Shown here piece by piece: positions 1 through 12,500 of a DNA stretch of 64,000 nt. How positions within the stretch are numbered: the first letter of the stretch is position 1; each line of letters begins with the position of its first letter. Both the position numbers and the translations under genes were made by a program. This DNA is from Hoplostethus atlanticus (Eukaryota; Chordata; Actinopteri; Trachichthyiformes; Trachichthyidae). The stretch is taken from positions 314,001 to 378,000 of the forward strand of contig JAXDDX010000007.1 in the NCBI GenBank assembly GCA_034670405.1, in the 5' to 3' direction. The notes beneath the pieces were generated by a model that was given only the letters and a program-made list of their open reading frames with translations, did not search any database and was not told the origin of the DNA.

Positions 1-573
1 GGAGCCCACTGACGCTGCAGCAGGAGCAGAGCCCTCCTCATCTCAAGGAGCAGCCACGCAGGACGAAGTAACAGAACAAACCCAGTCCCCATCACAACCT
101 GAGGAAACGGCAAGCGCTGCAGCACCCCCTGTTGCTCAGGAGGCCAATGGCAAGCCAGCAGCAGCAGATTCCAAAGCAAAGCCAAAAGCGTTTGTGTCTA
201 AAACAAAGCCTGCAGCCAAGACCACAGGATCGTCTGGATACAACTCAAGGCCAGGCACCGCCCCGAACCGCACAGTGAACGGGGTCAAACCCTCAAACAA
301 TGTCCCGGCAAAGACGGCTACACTCAAGAAAACAACAACAACCGCGACAGGAGCATCAGCGACAGGGGCAGTACCTAAAAGGCCAGTAGGGTGTAGCTTC
401 TTCCATGGTCAGGACCCCAACTAAGGTGCCTGAGAAGAAGCCTGTTGGACCTTCCAGGACTACCTCTGCTGCTGCCATGGTAACCAATGGTACCAAACCA
501 ACAACAGCGAGTAGTATCCCAAATAGGAGACCAGCAGCTGGGCCAGTTAATGGAGCCAGACCCAAAACCACAG
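1..573 (+). CDS. Gene 1, first visible exon, with frameshift 1
   Basis: The frame starting at base 2 is open from the window edge. It encodes a Ser/Ala/Pro/Gln-rich then Lys/Thr-rich segment that reads on into KPKAFVSKTKPAAKTT. It would stop at 422-424. The frame in phase with the splice donor (CAG|GTAGGT, gt at 574) opens at 390 and reads KVPEKKPVGPSRT to PKTT. Dropping one T at 392 joins the two frames through PVGVASSMV. The exon ends in phase 1, as the next exon requires. Confidence 0.6.
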
Positions 574-3500
574 GTAGGTCTAAATGGGATCGTTCAACCC
601 CTGCCTGGATATAGTAGTATTGTTTTGGGGGGGGGGGGGGGGTTCAATCTTTGAGGCTCTTCAAGAGAGAGTTAAAGTATGGAGTAAACCTAGTTTGATT
701 TCTAATGTTATTCTGGGTGTCTGCTACTTTTAGAAAGTACTTACTTATATATTATAAGAAAGTAATCTATATCTTTTGATGGTATACATGGTTAGCAAAG
801 CATTTTTCTTTAAATGTTCATGCCAAGCTGCTGTCTTTTATTACCTCTCCTGAGACCCACACCTCTTTTTCCCTTTCTCTTCCTCACCCACTGCCATTTA
901 CTCCCATTGTCTTGCTCTCTCTCCATTCCTCTAGGTCCTGCCAGCAGACCGGCTGCGTCCACTGCCTCAAAACCCAGCACTTCGACCACAACCAAAGCTG
1001 ATACGACAGCCGTTTCCAAGACAACTAGGTATGCTAGCCTATCACAACAGCAGGCCATGCAAAAGGGATGTACAGGCATCGATGACCGTGGAGTTATCAA
1101 CACACACTTGAATTAGGGCTGCACAATTTATCGTATATTAATCAAGATTACAATTACGGTCACGGTAATTGTGAAAAGTCGCAATTACTGCATTCCACCT
1201 AATACTCCCGCTGTGTCAAAATAAAGTTTTCTAACTTCGTTTTAAAATGCCTAAACAGCAAATGCATGTTGTAAGCAATCACTGACATATCCGTTGAGCT
1301 TGTGAGTGCAGTGGCGAATCAGAAGTATTCACATCATATGACCAATCCTGAGCTGTGCTGCTGAACCTGCTTTGAGCAGTCTGATCCCTAGTAGCATCTT
1401 TTTCTGAATTTCTTGCGGTAGCCTCAAACAGTTTGAGGTTGCACACTTGAATGAAGCTGATATCAGAATGGGAAACCCCCCCTAGCCCTGGTTATTGACA
1501 ATAGAGCCCTCTCTCTCTCTCTGTGTCATACACATGTCTTTCCTGAGATCGGCAGCTAACTCGCTCAACAGGCATCCTCCTTACAAATTGGATGAGGGGA
1601 TGACTTTGTTTATCTTGGTGCCCTGAAAGGGAGCAACGGAGAACAGCAGTCATTGTGGCATTTGGGCCGTTATTGGGTTGGGTTTCGCTTGAAGAGTGTG
1701 AGTCATGCTAGCAGAAATAACCTGAGACAGAGGGCCTTAACAGACTCAGTGATACTGAAGAACCAAGGCTTTGTCCCCTAAAGACCCTCTGGCCTAGACT
1801 CAGACCCCCCGGTGCAGAGAGCTATTAACTTTTAACAGTCAACAGAATCCTTCTCATGCTGGGCTGGTGGTTTGCATAGGGAGTGCTGCAGTTGGACTAA
1901 ACCTGGTCCAAAAGGCTGTTTCACACTTCCCTCTCAAATGATCATTTTTGGTGATTCTAGAATTTCAGGTTGACCCGGTCATTTGCTGCCGTTCCCCACT
2001 AGAAACCCTTTTAGGGAGTAAAGGCTTATTACTTGATAGGGATGCATTTCAGCAGTCTAAAAGTGAAGTTATGCCTCGTGTAATGTGTTGCCCAGCATTT
2101 GTTTTATTTCAACCTTCATTTCAAATAATGTCAAGGAAAGAGGGGGGGGACACAATGAAAGACATTTCAGACCCCTCCTTCCAGGCCATCTAGTTACTCA
2201 CCGAAAGCCAAAGAAATAACCATAAAAAGTTTGGTTTTTTTTCACCCTTTTTAACCAATTTGATCTAGTAGTCCATATCAGTAGTGTCAATGAAGTTTAG
2301 ACTGAGTGGGACCCATAATAAGCCGGTCCTACATCTGTCTACAGGATGTGCTGCTCTGCTCTGAGAGGCCTGATTAGATCCTGTCTCCACCTCTCTTCCT
2401 CCTTAATGCTCTCTTATTAAATAAAGGAAACTGCTGTCTTGACGCAGCACAGGATCATTACGGTCTTCTTTCTTGGCCGTGCACAAATGCCCACACCCAC
2501 AGTACCATTTATGGGAGCACACCAATTTCTACACCTCAGCCCTCTTATTTTTTTCAGACACACACACACAGCAATTTACATACCCTAACCTGCTATTCCC
2601 CCCTGCACACATTTAGTCAAGCAAAGACAATATGGAGTATGTCAATGTCAGGAGTGTTGTGACAGTGTTGGGTCTGTCTAGAGTGCATGTAGTATTTAAC
2701 ATTGGGGCGCTACTTTGGGCGGGGGGTGACTTTGTTCAGTCTGCGGCGTGTACATGGACAAGCTCATCCTCACTCTCTGAATTATGCACATGAGGCATTT
2801 CAAGGGTAGGCGTCCTGTTACAGTAGAAGACATCCTTAAGTGATTGAATTTGTTCCCTGGGACATGACATCAGGCACTTGCTTCTGAGAGGGGGAGGGAG
2901 GGAGGAACGGACAGGCCGAACGCAGAATAGCAGCAGGTGCCTGCCTTGCGTGACCAATTTGTGCATTAGATTTCATGCCACATATGTGTGAAGGCCAAGT
3001 CACTGGTGTGTGTAGAGTCCATCCTCTGGTTAACGCCAGAAACAGCGGTGTACATTTCTGTGTGTTCGTTCACGCTGGCTCCTTGGCAGGCGGCGACACC
3101 GACAGACCAATAGACCTTACATCAGGGCAGGAATTTGAGGATTTACACTACTACCCCAGTGTGGTCATTTGGCTGCTACACAGCGGCTGCCATACCGTCT
3201 AATTTGGCACCAGTTGTAATTCCAACCCTGCCATGCTGTAGCAGCTCATCACCGAGGCTACGACAGCCACTGTTGGCCCAAGCTGTCATACAGGAGTTTT
3301 TCACCTGAAGTATCTATTTGTTAATTTTTGCAGCAAGGCCTTTTAGTTAGAAAACGTATCCACTTACTTACCAGGGCACAGACCATTTAAAGTTGCATGC
3401 TTACCACTAGGCCAGCCTATAATAATACCTCTGTTGCTATGGCAGCAGGAAAGAGTGGCTTCTCTCATGAAGAATTAATGTTAATTGCCTGAAGGGAGTA

Positions 3501-6500
3501 ATGAAAGCATATTGGGTTTGAAGAGAATTGATTTTTACCAGAGCCCCGTTCGTAAAGGGCGAGGGAGATTTGGAGATTGCATGGGATTGAGAATTTCTCA
3601 AAACGTGGCGTAAGGGGGGGTGGGGGGCTATGATAAGGTTTGATAGAGGGAGAGAGTGGAGGAGTGGGGGACTTCAGTAGCAATGATGCAGAATGCTGCT
3701 GTTGTACCATGAAAGGTGGCAAGTCTGTTTCCACTGTGATTGATGTGTTTCAGGGTTTGTCAGTTGCCTCTCCTTGAGTGCCAGGTAACCAGAACACACA
3801 CGCAGCTTATCAAAGAGACCTTGTCGTTCCCTTGAAACCTCTCGTTATCTTCATGGCTGGATAACGGATCACCACCTACCAACCGATCATTCATTAAATC
3901 CATCTGAGTGACCGTAGGACGGCTCCGCCCTGGTGGTCGATGGAGCCTTGTTGTCAGGAAGAGAGTCCCAATGTTGTGAAATGTGGCGCCTCCACTCTGA
4001 TGAGCGACTAGTGTCCTTGTACTAGCAATCCATCTTTGTCTACCCCACCCCCTTTCTCTCTTCCCCCCTCATCCCTCCATTCTGCCATCTGTGGATGCAC
4101 AGTGCTGGGCACTTGGCCAGTGCCCCCCTGAGCCCTCCCTCCAGCCAGCAATCATACCTTCCCCCTTCCTCCTCCTCCATCTATCATTTTGTTGCACAAT
4201 GACACTCTAACATTTAGAGGGGACTTGGACTTGTGGAAGATGTGGAAGATATATTGATTATGGGGCCATATTGCAGAACAATCAGTGATTGAATTAAAAG
4301 GAGATGGAATTTTTAGTAATGGGAAATACTCTTTGGCCTGTCGGTACAAAGTTATTCTCCCTATCCAGAATGTGAATGGGCTGTAGTGGAGATGGTATGG
4401 AGATGACACCCAAGCAGTCTTGCTGGCTCAGTGCTTTTACATAAGCACTATCACTGGTTGTCACCAGTCACAATCCCTTCAAAGAGGAATTTAAGTAAAT
4501 ACATTTTGACATAGTCAGCCTTCATTGCTTTCTAGTAAACTGGCAACGAGAATTGACAGTGGCTTTGCACAATATGCTTTCTTCACACACTGTTGTCACA
4601 TTGTCTCTTTCATTTCTTGCCCATGTCATCCCTTTGGGGGTAAAACTGTGGATTCTCCCCGCCAATCTTGGCAGGGAGTAGGATTACTGCCCCAACAGTA
4701 ACACCCCATGGCATCGATCACTGTGACAGTAGGTACCAGAGCCTCTCAGGAGCCAACGCTGTGCGCCGAGCTGTTGCTAGGCTCTGACACTTCATCTAAA
4801 CCCTGTTGAGCAGATTCAGGCCTCCACTCTTTATTGTCTAACTGTAGGCCAACACAAGCCCCAGGAATGTGTGCTGCTCTCAGGAAGGAGGAGTAAAGCA
4901 GCTGGGTTTGGACAGCCTACAAGCCAAACAATGTATCGTCAGGGTGCTCCACTTCCATTAGTTGCCTCAGAGGGGGCGTTTGAGCTGATGAGGGGGAAAA
5001 GGGCAAGAACAGAAGAATGTGTGTACTTAAGCTGCATTTTTTTTGTGTAAGATGAGCTTCATTCAACAGGGATAACGTGTACCTCCAGGCCAAGCCTCCC
5101 TCTCTCTTTGGCTTTATTAAAGCTGAATATTTGATCTACAACAGTGTATGCCGTGGGAGTCTAGCTTCCCAGCTGTTTGTTAGAGGGAACAAGAGGGAGG
5201 GAAGGATGTATGGGTGGAGTGGGTGTGACTTGGGATGAATCTCCCTTGGTTCATGGTTACACTACAATTTTTGGCCAAACAGATTTTGCAGCTGCTTAGT
5301 ATATTAATAACATGGGTGTGTCGTGTTTGGAGATTTAGTAAACATTTGTGACAATGTACTGCATTTGAGTTTATAAAAAAAAAAAAAAGGGATCGGTGAT
5401 ATGTCCCTCTGCTGACCTTTGCCCTTATAAAGACCTCATGTTAGGTCATTAAAATCCCACAAATGGCTGCATAGCTCCTGACGGCCTCCATTTTGGACTA
5501 TGTTTCGTATTGATTTAAATCCTCTGCTGGCAGTAAATGTAATCCATACTAATACACCAACAACAGAACCACCAACAGCCACCTAGCAGTGTGTACAGGA
5601 CAGGCATTAGGAAGGCTATCTGCTCCTTCCTGTCTTCCCTCTGGATCAAATCATGAGTTATGACTCCTCATCAAACGATGGAGTGAGGTTTTATGAGGTT
5701 ATTGTGTCTGCGACTGCGTCCTCCCCTTACCCTCTTGATTCCTCCCTCTTGCTATCCATTTTGTCCCTCAGTCTTATTTCGCTCTCTACATTTTCCCCCT
5801 TGCCTTCTGCTATAATTGAGTGGTCCTATCAATTCACATTCCCCACACACTGCCTGATCAGAGATATGAAAACAGTCTCATTTAATGCACCTCTGTCTGC
5901 TCTGTTGTCTCTCCCGCCAGACTCTATAATATTGTCCTCTTTCCCACAATCAGTCACTCCTACTCATTTTGCCTTGTCCAACCTCAAAAGTACAGACATG
6001 CACTTTTCCCCTTATCCTCCTCTGTCTCATTGTTTTCCTCCTTTTGTTCGATATTGGCCATTGTTTTGTCAAATACTGATTTTGTCTCAGAGTCTGACAC
6101 AGTTTCCAGTTGTTAGACTATGAGTCACTTTACAAAGGTCTGCTTTCGGTCTTATAGCAGCCAATTACGATGATATTACAGTGCGCAGAGTCTAAAGTCT
6201 GCCCAATGATTGTTTGATCTTGGGGAAACAAATGGCCATTGTAATGTTTAATCGCTGTGGGAGAGGCATCTGTGTGCGGGCAACTCTGTCCATCTGTCAT
6301 TGTCAATTCATGTCTGGCTCAGTAGTAGAGCAAGACATAATGGATATTGTACTAATTGATGGTGGAGACCCACAGTTCCACGAGGCAGCTAAATGCTTTC
6401 ATTCTGCAGCTCATTTTGAGAATCTGTTTTTTAATGGAAAAAAGATCATATGCCTCTGTAGTGCTCGTATTGTTCTTGTACTCGGGTGTACAAGTGTAGA

Positions 6501-9500
6501 AATGTGGGCTAGCGCTTGCTAATTTAACCCAATGACTTTGTTTGTAGGTTAGCGAGTGCAGCAAGGCATTGCAGCACAGACTGTCAAACTCTTCAAGCCT
6601 GACAAAGCAAGTGTATTGTGTTGTGCTATATTGGTGTCTGTGAAACCTCCATTCAAGTACACCCACATCCACGGGGTTCTATGTAGGTTAGTGCTCCTCG
6701 CATCGCTGCTGAAGGCTAATTGCTCAGCAGGGCTCATGAATGCCAAGGTGTTATCTAGGTTAATATGGTATTCAGTTATCCAGTCCATACACCGGATTGC
6801 AAGTCACATTTTCTACTTTTCTTAAAGGTCAGATTTAATCCTATTACAGACTGTTGAGCCATGACAACACTTCTTGGCTGCTGGTCTCGATATTTATCAA
6901 GATTTAGGATGAGCCTTGCCTTGCCTTTGCCCCTCAGTGACCCCTAGTATGCATCAATGAATAATGTCTCAGATCGGTGCATACGATCATACATTCTCGT
7001 TGTAACGTACAAGAAAGTCTCATCCCTGATCACATCACCTATATTAAAGCTGCTACGTGTATCATTTTAACATCATTCAATCATAATATATTTAATAAAC
7101 TCTGGGAACAAGGAGTCTTGGCTAGGTCGAGCTATGGTTGGAGTGATTGAATGGATTAGAGCAGCGTCTCACATAAGAACCCTCTGGACTGTGGAGTAGA
7201 CCTGGAGCTTAATAGAGGATCGATTTTTAGTCCATCTGTGCCATCCCCCACTTGCTGTATGTCGTCAGCCACCACCACCCACCCCCTCCTCAACTCTCTC
7301 CACTGCCACTCTTTCCTCTCCCTCTGTTGAACTCTATTCTTTCACTATCCGCCTTAATCTCCTCCCTATCATAAACATCCACCTTTCTCACTCACCTCTT
7401 GTCCACCCCGTCTCTTCTATTGTTCCTCTACCTAATATTGTTCCTTTCATCTGCTTTTACCATGACTCTTATTACTTTCTCATCTCATCACATTTTTCCC
7501 ATCTTTCTCTCCTCACTGTTGTTCGCCTCCTCAATTCTCATCTCTCCTTTCTGCCCTATCATTCTTTTTTCCCTTTATCCCACCCCTCATGTCTTCTCGC
7601 CTGCCCTACCATCACTCTTTCCCTCTTCCTCTCTCAATCGCTGCTCTATTCACCCCCACCCCCCCCACCCCCGATATGAATTAGACAAAGAGATAGAGAT
7701 GCATTATTGTGGGGCGGTAGATGGATGGGGCTTTGTTAATGGGTTTCGGCTATACTTGTTGAAATTGCTTTTGTGGTCTACATTAGGACAGGTCATTTAT
7801 TCATGTTTGTAAATGTATGAAGATAAGAAGCAAGTGTTCACACTCAGTGCTCTTTTAAAAAAAAAAAAAAAAAAAAAAAAGGGCAGTCAGATCAAATTGT
7901 ATGGATCATGAGCTACGAAAACAACACTGGATATTTGTTTTGTTGTTGTTCATATTTCTTTTCTTTTTTTTTCTTCTTCAGTGTTTGATTGTGTCACCAA
8001 ACATTGTTCTTCTTCCTCTGCGTCCAGGCCTACCACAGGTCCCTCTACTTCTCGACCTGCATCCACCATGTCTAGGCCCACCACCGCTGGAGCGAGGACC
8101 ACCACAGCTACAACCAAGCCCTCCACCACTGGAACTGCCAAAGCTGCTGCCGCCAGAGTTACTGCAGCACCCTCTACTGGCAGGACCACAGCAGCACAGC
8201 CTCCCAAAAACACTGCTGCTGCTAAGAAAGGTATAGGAGTTTTGTGTTTGTGTTTGGTAAGGCTATATACTGCATATTAACAGACTGGTGGATGGTCTAA
8301 ACACATCTGATTAGTCAGTTTAGATTTTCAGTTTAGAATAGCCAGTCTAAAATTATGGCAATAAAGTAGCATGAAGGAGTTGAGTTCAAGTGATTTCTGT
8401 CAGATTTTCACGCACGCATCAGTGCTCAAGCTTTTCTGTCTCCTGTTTATTATCAAGTGGAAACATAAACATTCTTGTAGTTTGTAAGTATTACTTTTTG
8501 TATTGTCAAAAGCCAGCAATATCACAATGAATACCAGACTGAGACAGTATTAGCTGTTGATTGTGCATGCAGAGAAATGAAACCATTCTGGAGTAAAGTC
8601 TGTTTCACTCTTGGCAATTGGATTAGATGCATTGATGTTTGTTGTTTTTGTCTTTGCTTCAGATGTCAGCAGACCAGCTTCTGCTGCAGTAACGAAGAAG
8701 CCTACAACTGCTACAACATTGGCCGCTACCAAAAAACCTGAACCTTCAAAACCTACCGTCACCTTAAAGCCTGAGTCTAAACGGCCTGTTCCCACAAACA
8801 CAGCACATCTCAAGCAATCACGACCCAGAACACAAGAACCCCAGAAGCCTGCTCCCGCAAAGAAAGCTGCACCACTCGCTGCACGGTTCCCTGCCATTAA
8901 CAAACCGCCCCTGGGCCGGACCCCACCTTCCTCACCAGCCAACAAATCTGCGGCCAGCACCCCTCAAGCAAAACGTGGCCCCAAACCCACCCAGGCTGTC
9001 CCACCTTTCACTGCCATGAAGTTCAAAATTCAAAATTCTACCACTGCAGCAAAAGCGCAGAGTGCTGCTGCTACCGCAGCAACGGCAGCTGCAGCAACAG
9101 TCACTGCAGCAGCAGTCATATTCACCGAGCCAACGGAGCTGCCAGTAGAAACGCAAGCAGAAGATGAAGTGGCTTCACCAGAGGGATCATCCCCTGCTGC
9201 TTCAGCCCAAGAAGAGTCTCCCTCCCTGGCCTTGGCCCAGGACACTCCAGCAGAAGTGGTTCTTCAAGAGGCTGCCCTATACAATGCTGCTGCTCCCTCC
9301 CCTCCTCAAAGCCCTGTCACAGCAGCCATCCCACCAACATCTCCACCCCACGACCTGGTAGAAAGCACTGCTTCACTAACCACTCAGGAGCAGATCTCTG
9401 TCTCAGTTGAGGCTGCCCTCCCACCAATGGGAGGAGCTCTGCCAGATCTATCAGAGGAGCCTGTGCACCTGATTTCAGACCAAACCCTCCCCGCATCTAA

Positions 9501-12500
9501 AGCTCCTCCACCTGCAGCAAATGTCACACATCAGGTGGTTTCCCCCTCCAATCTCAATGAGGAGGAGGATGAAGAGGAGAGGGAGGGCAGCCAGCAGGTT
9601 TCTGTGTCAGAAATGAGTGGGACAACCCAGCCTACTGAGGAGTCTCGTCCTGGGTCGGCTGGCCCCGTGGGGGGGTCAGCTTGGAGGGCTGGCGGGGCCC
9701 TGTTCTCTGAGCTGGACTCTGAGGAGGTTAGCGGCAGCCAGCAGGGCGCATCAGAGCTGAGTGCCCCTGGTGTCCTGGAGGGCACTGAGAGCATGGACGA
9801 TCTAGGAGACGGCAGTCTCAAAGGAGCCATCGACATGGAGGGAGCCTCCGCAGGATCACCTGACTTTGAGAAGGTCCCTGACATACCAGTCAATGACTTT
9901 GAGGAGGATGAAGATGATGAGGATGATGACGACGATCGAGTTTGTGACATGGATGTAGGCTCAGAGCGGGCAGATGACCTGCGGAGGCCCAGGCACGACA
10001 ATGAGGTAGATGAAGACGAGGATGATGAAGATGTGGAGATGGCCAGTGAAGGGGTGACAGAGAGTGGGCTGGAAAGCTACGGGAACGCAGATGAAGATGA
10101 CTTTGCCGAAGACGAACGGTTGGACAACCTGAACCGGGTTGCCCAGCCGCCACCTCCCCCTCCTCTGTTACCCTCTGCCCCAGCTGCTCAGTGGGACCAA
10201 CCCAACCCCTATGCTGATCCCTGGGAACAGCCTCTTCAACCCCTCCAGCCACAGCAGCCCCTCGAGCACGTTTCCCAGCCCTTACAGGCAGCCGCAGTGG
10301 TCCCAGCTAGCCCTTCCACAGACCTCTGGCAAGCAGACTCGGAGACCCCTACCCAGTCCCCAGCCCAAGCCTGGCTAGAACTAGGCTCTGCTCCTTTTGT
10401 CTCCCAAAACCAAGAAGTTGCCCATCACTCCTCAGTCCAGGGGGAGGCATCGAAACCAGAGGTCCAAACTTACATGGGTCAATCCAGTCCAGCCCCACTG
10501 CAGACTCTGGCCCCAGCTCCCCTCTCTGCCCCAGGAATGTCCCTGTCCAGCACCCTGAGCAGTGAGACCAGCACACCTGAGGAGCTCTGTGACTACAACC
10601 GAGAGAAGCTCCAGCTCCACACCCCGGTACTCTCTCTCCAGCCCAACCCAGAGGACGAGGACCTGGGCGTCCATTTGGAGAGAGAGGACGGGGAGGGAGA
10701 GAAGGAGGCCGAGGCTGAGACCCTGCCTGCTGATGAGGTCCTGGGAGGCCCTGCAACTGCCCCCACCTCCAATCCCTCATCTTCCTCAACAACAGAGGAT
10801 GAGGCCAGCGACATGGAGGGAGATGCTCAGTTGGACGATCCTCTGGACGGCCAAGGGATCAACAATGTGACCTTTGACAGCCAGTCAAAGCACTGCCTAT
10901 CTGCCCTGGAAGAAGGAGAGGAGGCAGAGCCAGAGGTGGAGGAAGAGGTAGAGGGTGGCGTCGAGGGAGACACCACCCCACCGTCGGCTAACTCGGTGGC
11001 CTCCTATGGCTTTGACACCTTTACCACAGCCTCAAACTCCAATGCCCTGTCCACGGGTGAGAGCTGCACCAAGAGCCCTGGCATCTTCTCCCTGGAGGAG
11101 CTGCCTGAGGAGGCCAAGGAGCCCTGTCTCATCGATGAGCCCCCAACCCAGCCATGCCCGGTGGAGCAGCACTACATGCAATGTGGGAAGCGGCAAGCGG
11201 AACCAGCTGAGGCTGTGGGGGTGGAAGTGTCGGGGTCGGCAGAAGATCCGCATCCTCCTTCGTCAACTCTCACCACTCTGCAGCAACGAGAGGACGACCC
11301 CGATGACCCCCAGCCTCCCTACTATGCTATCTGTGAAAAGACTGAGAACTCTTTTGCAGGTAACGTATAGTTCATCATCTCCCTCACAGCCCAAGTAATT
11401 TCCCCCGTCTCCCTCTCGCCCCATCCCCTCCTTAAAACAAAAATCTCGCTGTTGTAATTCTTGTCGTCGTTGTTTGTCCTGAAATCCCCGGGGTGGATGT
11501 AATCAAAGTTGAAATAAAAAAAAAATTAAAAAACAGAGAGCAAAAAGAAAGGGAAGAAATAAAGGGAAGGCAGCAGTGCCACTTCCCTCTGATATAACAT
11601 TTCCATTATGAGTATATGGCTTAAACTCCTGTATGTGCAATAGCTACTACTATTTACTATTACAGTGTGTGTCTGTGTTTTTGGTTTCTGTTTGGTTTCA
11701 TGACAAAAGAAATGTGGAATGAACTGTTTAGCAATTTTCCATGTGTATTTATCCAATACTTTTTACTGAACAACGCTGATAACTGATTGAGTTTTGATTG
11801 TCTTTGCTCTCCTACTTAAAATACAGGCTCTTTCCCCTCCCTTACAACCCCATCACTCCTCATCTCTTCTTGCACTTTAAAGTTAGATTGCCCCCTCCCC
11901 TCCCCCCCCCCGCCCTTTCTTTTATGTTTATCCATCTTTTGGAGTAATGAACCTTTAAAGCTTTAAATAAAGATTAGATTTTTACCATAAAGTGCTCTCT
12001 TCCCGGGCAGTTTTATTGACATGGGGACTGGGGAGTGGAGTGTGTGGCAAATATAAACTCTTGTGTGCAAGCCAAACCATCCAACACCACTGCCATTCAT
12101 TTCAAAGGGTCTCTCACAAACTTCAAAGTTTGCACCAGCGGCTCTACAGACGTCATATTGCAGACACTCTCACTCAGTCAGTCACATAGCCTACAGTTTG
12201 TGCCACGCTTGCCATACACTCACTCACACACAAACTCGTACAGGAGTTGTGGCTTTTGCTTCCAGGACTGGACAGAAGAAAAGTCGTGGGACTCTGTGAG
12301 CGCCTCCTGCACTCTGGTCTTGTACTGTAGAGTACGCTGGCCTGTACCAAACCCCAGGGAACTCACTGGTCCGGAAACCACAGAACTACAATCTGATACC
12401 ATGAGTTGTCCCTACCCTCTAATCCACCGATCTTCAACATCTCAAGCAACAAAGAAGTTTGACATCTCAAGAAGGACAACACCCCTCTCACTCTACTGCT

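Noticed and set aside
392-424. A micro-intron instead of frameshift 1
   Set aside because: No GT-AG pair leaves an intron longer than about 30 bases, well below the vertebrate minimum.
5653-6123. 156-codon plus-strand frame in the gene 1 intron
   Set aside because: It is a Ser/Leu/Pro-rich product of a pyrimidine-rich stretch, with no domain, no splice context and an ordinary ATG setting.
9531-10252. Minus-strand frames of 120-156 codons opposite gene 1
   Set aside because: They are shadows of the biased codon content of the 2.7-kb exon and are Ser- or His/Pro-rich with no features of their own.
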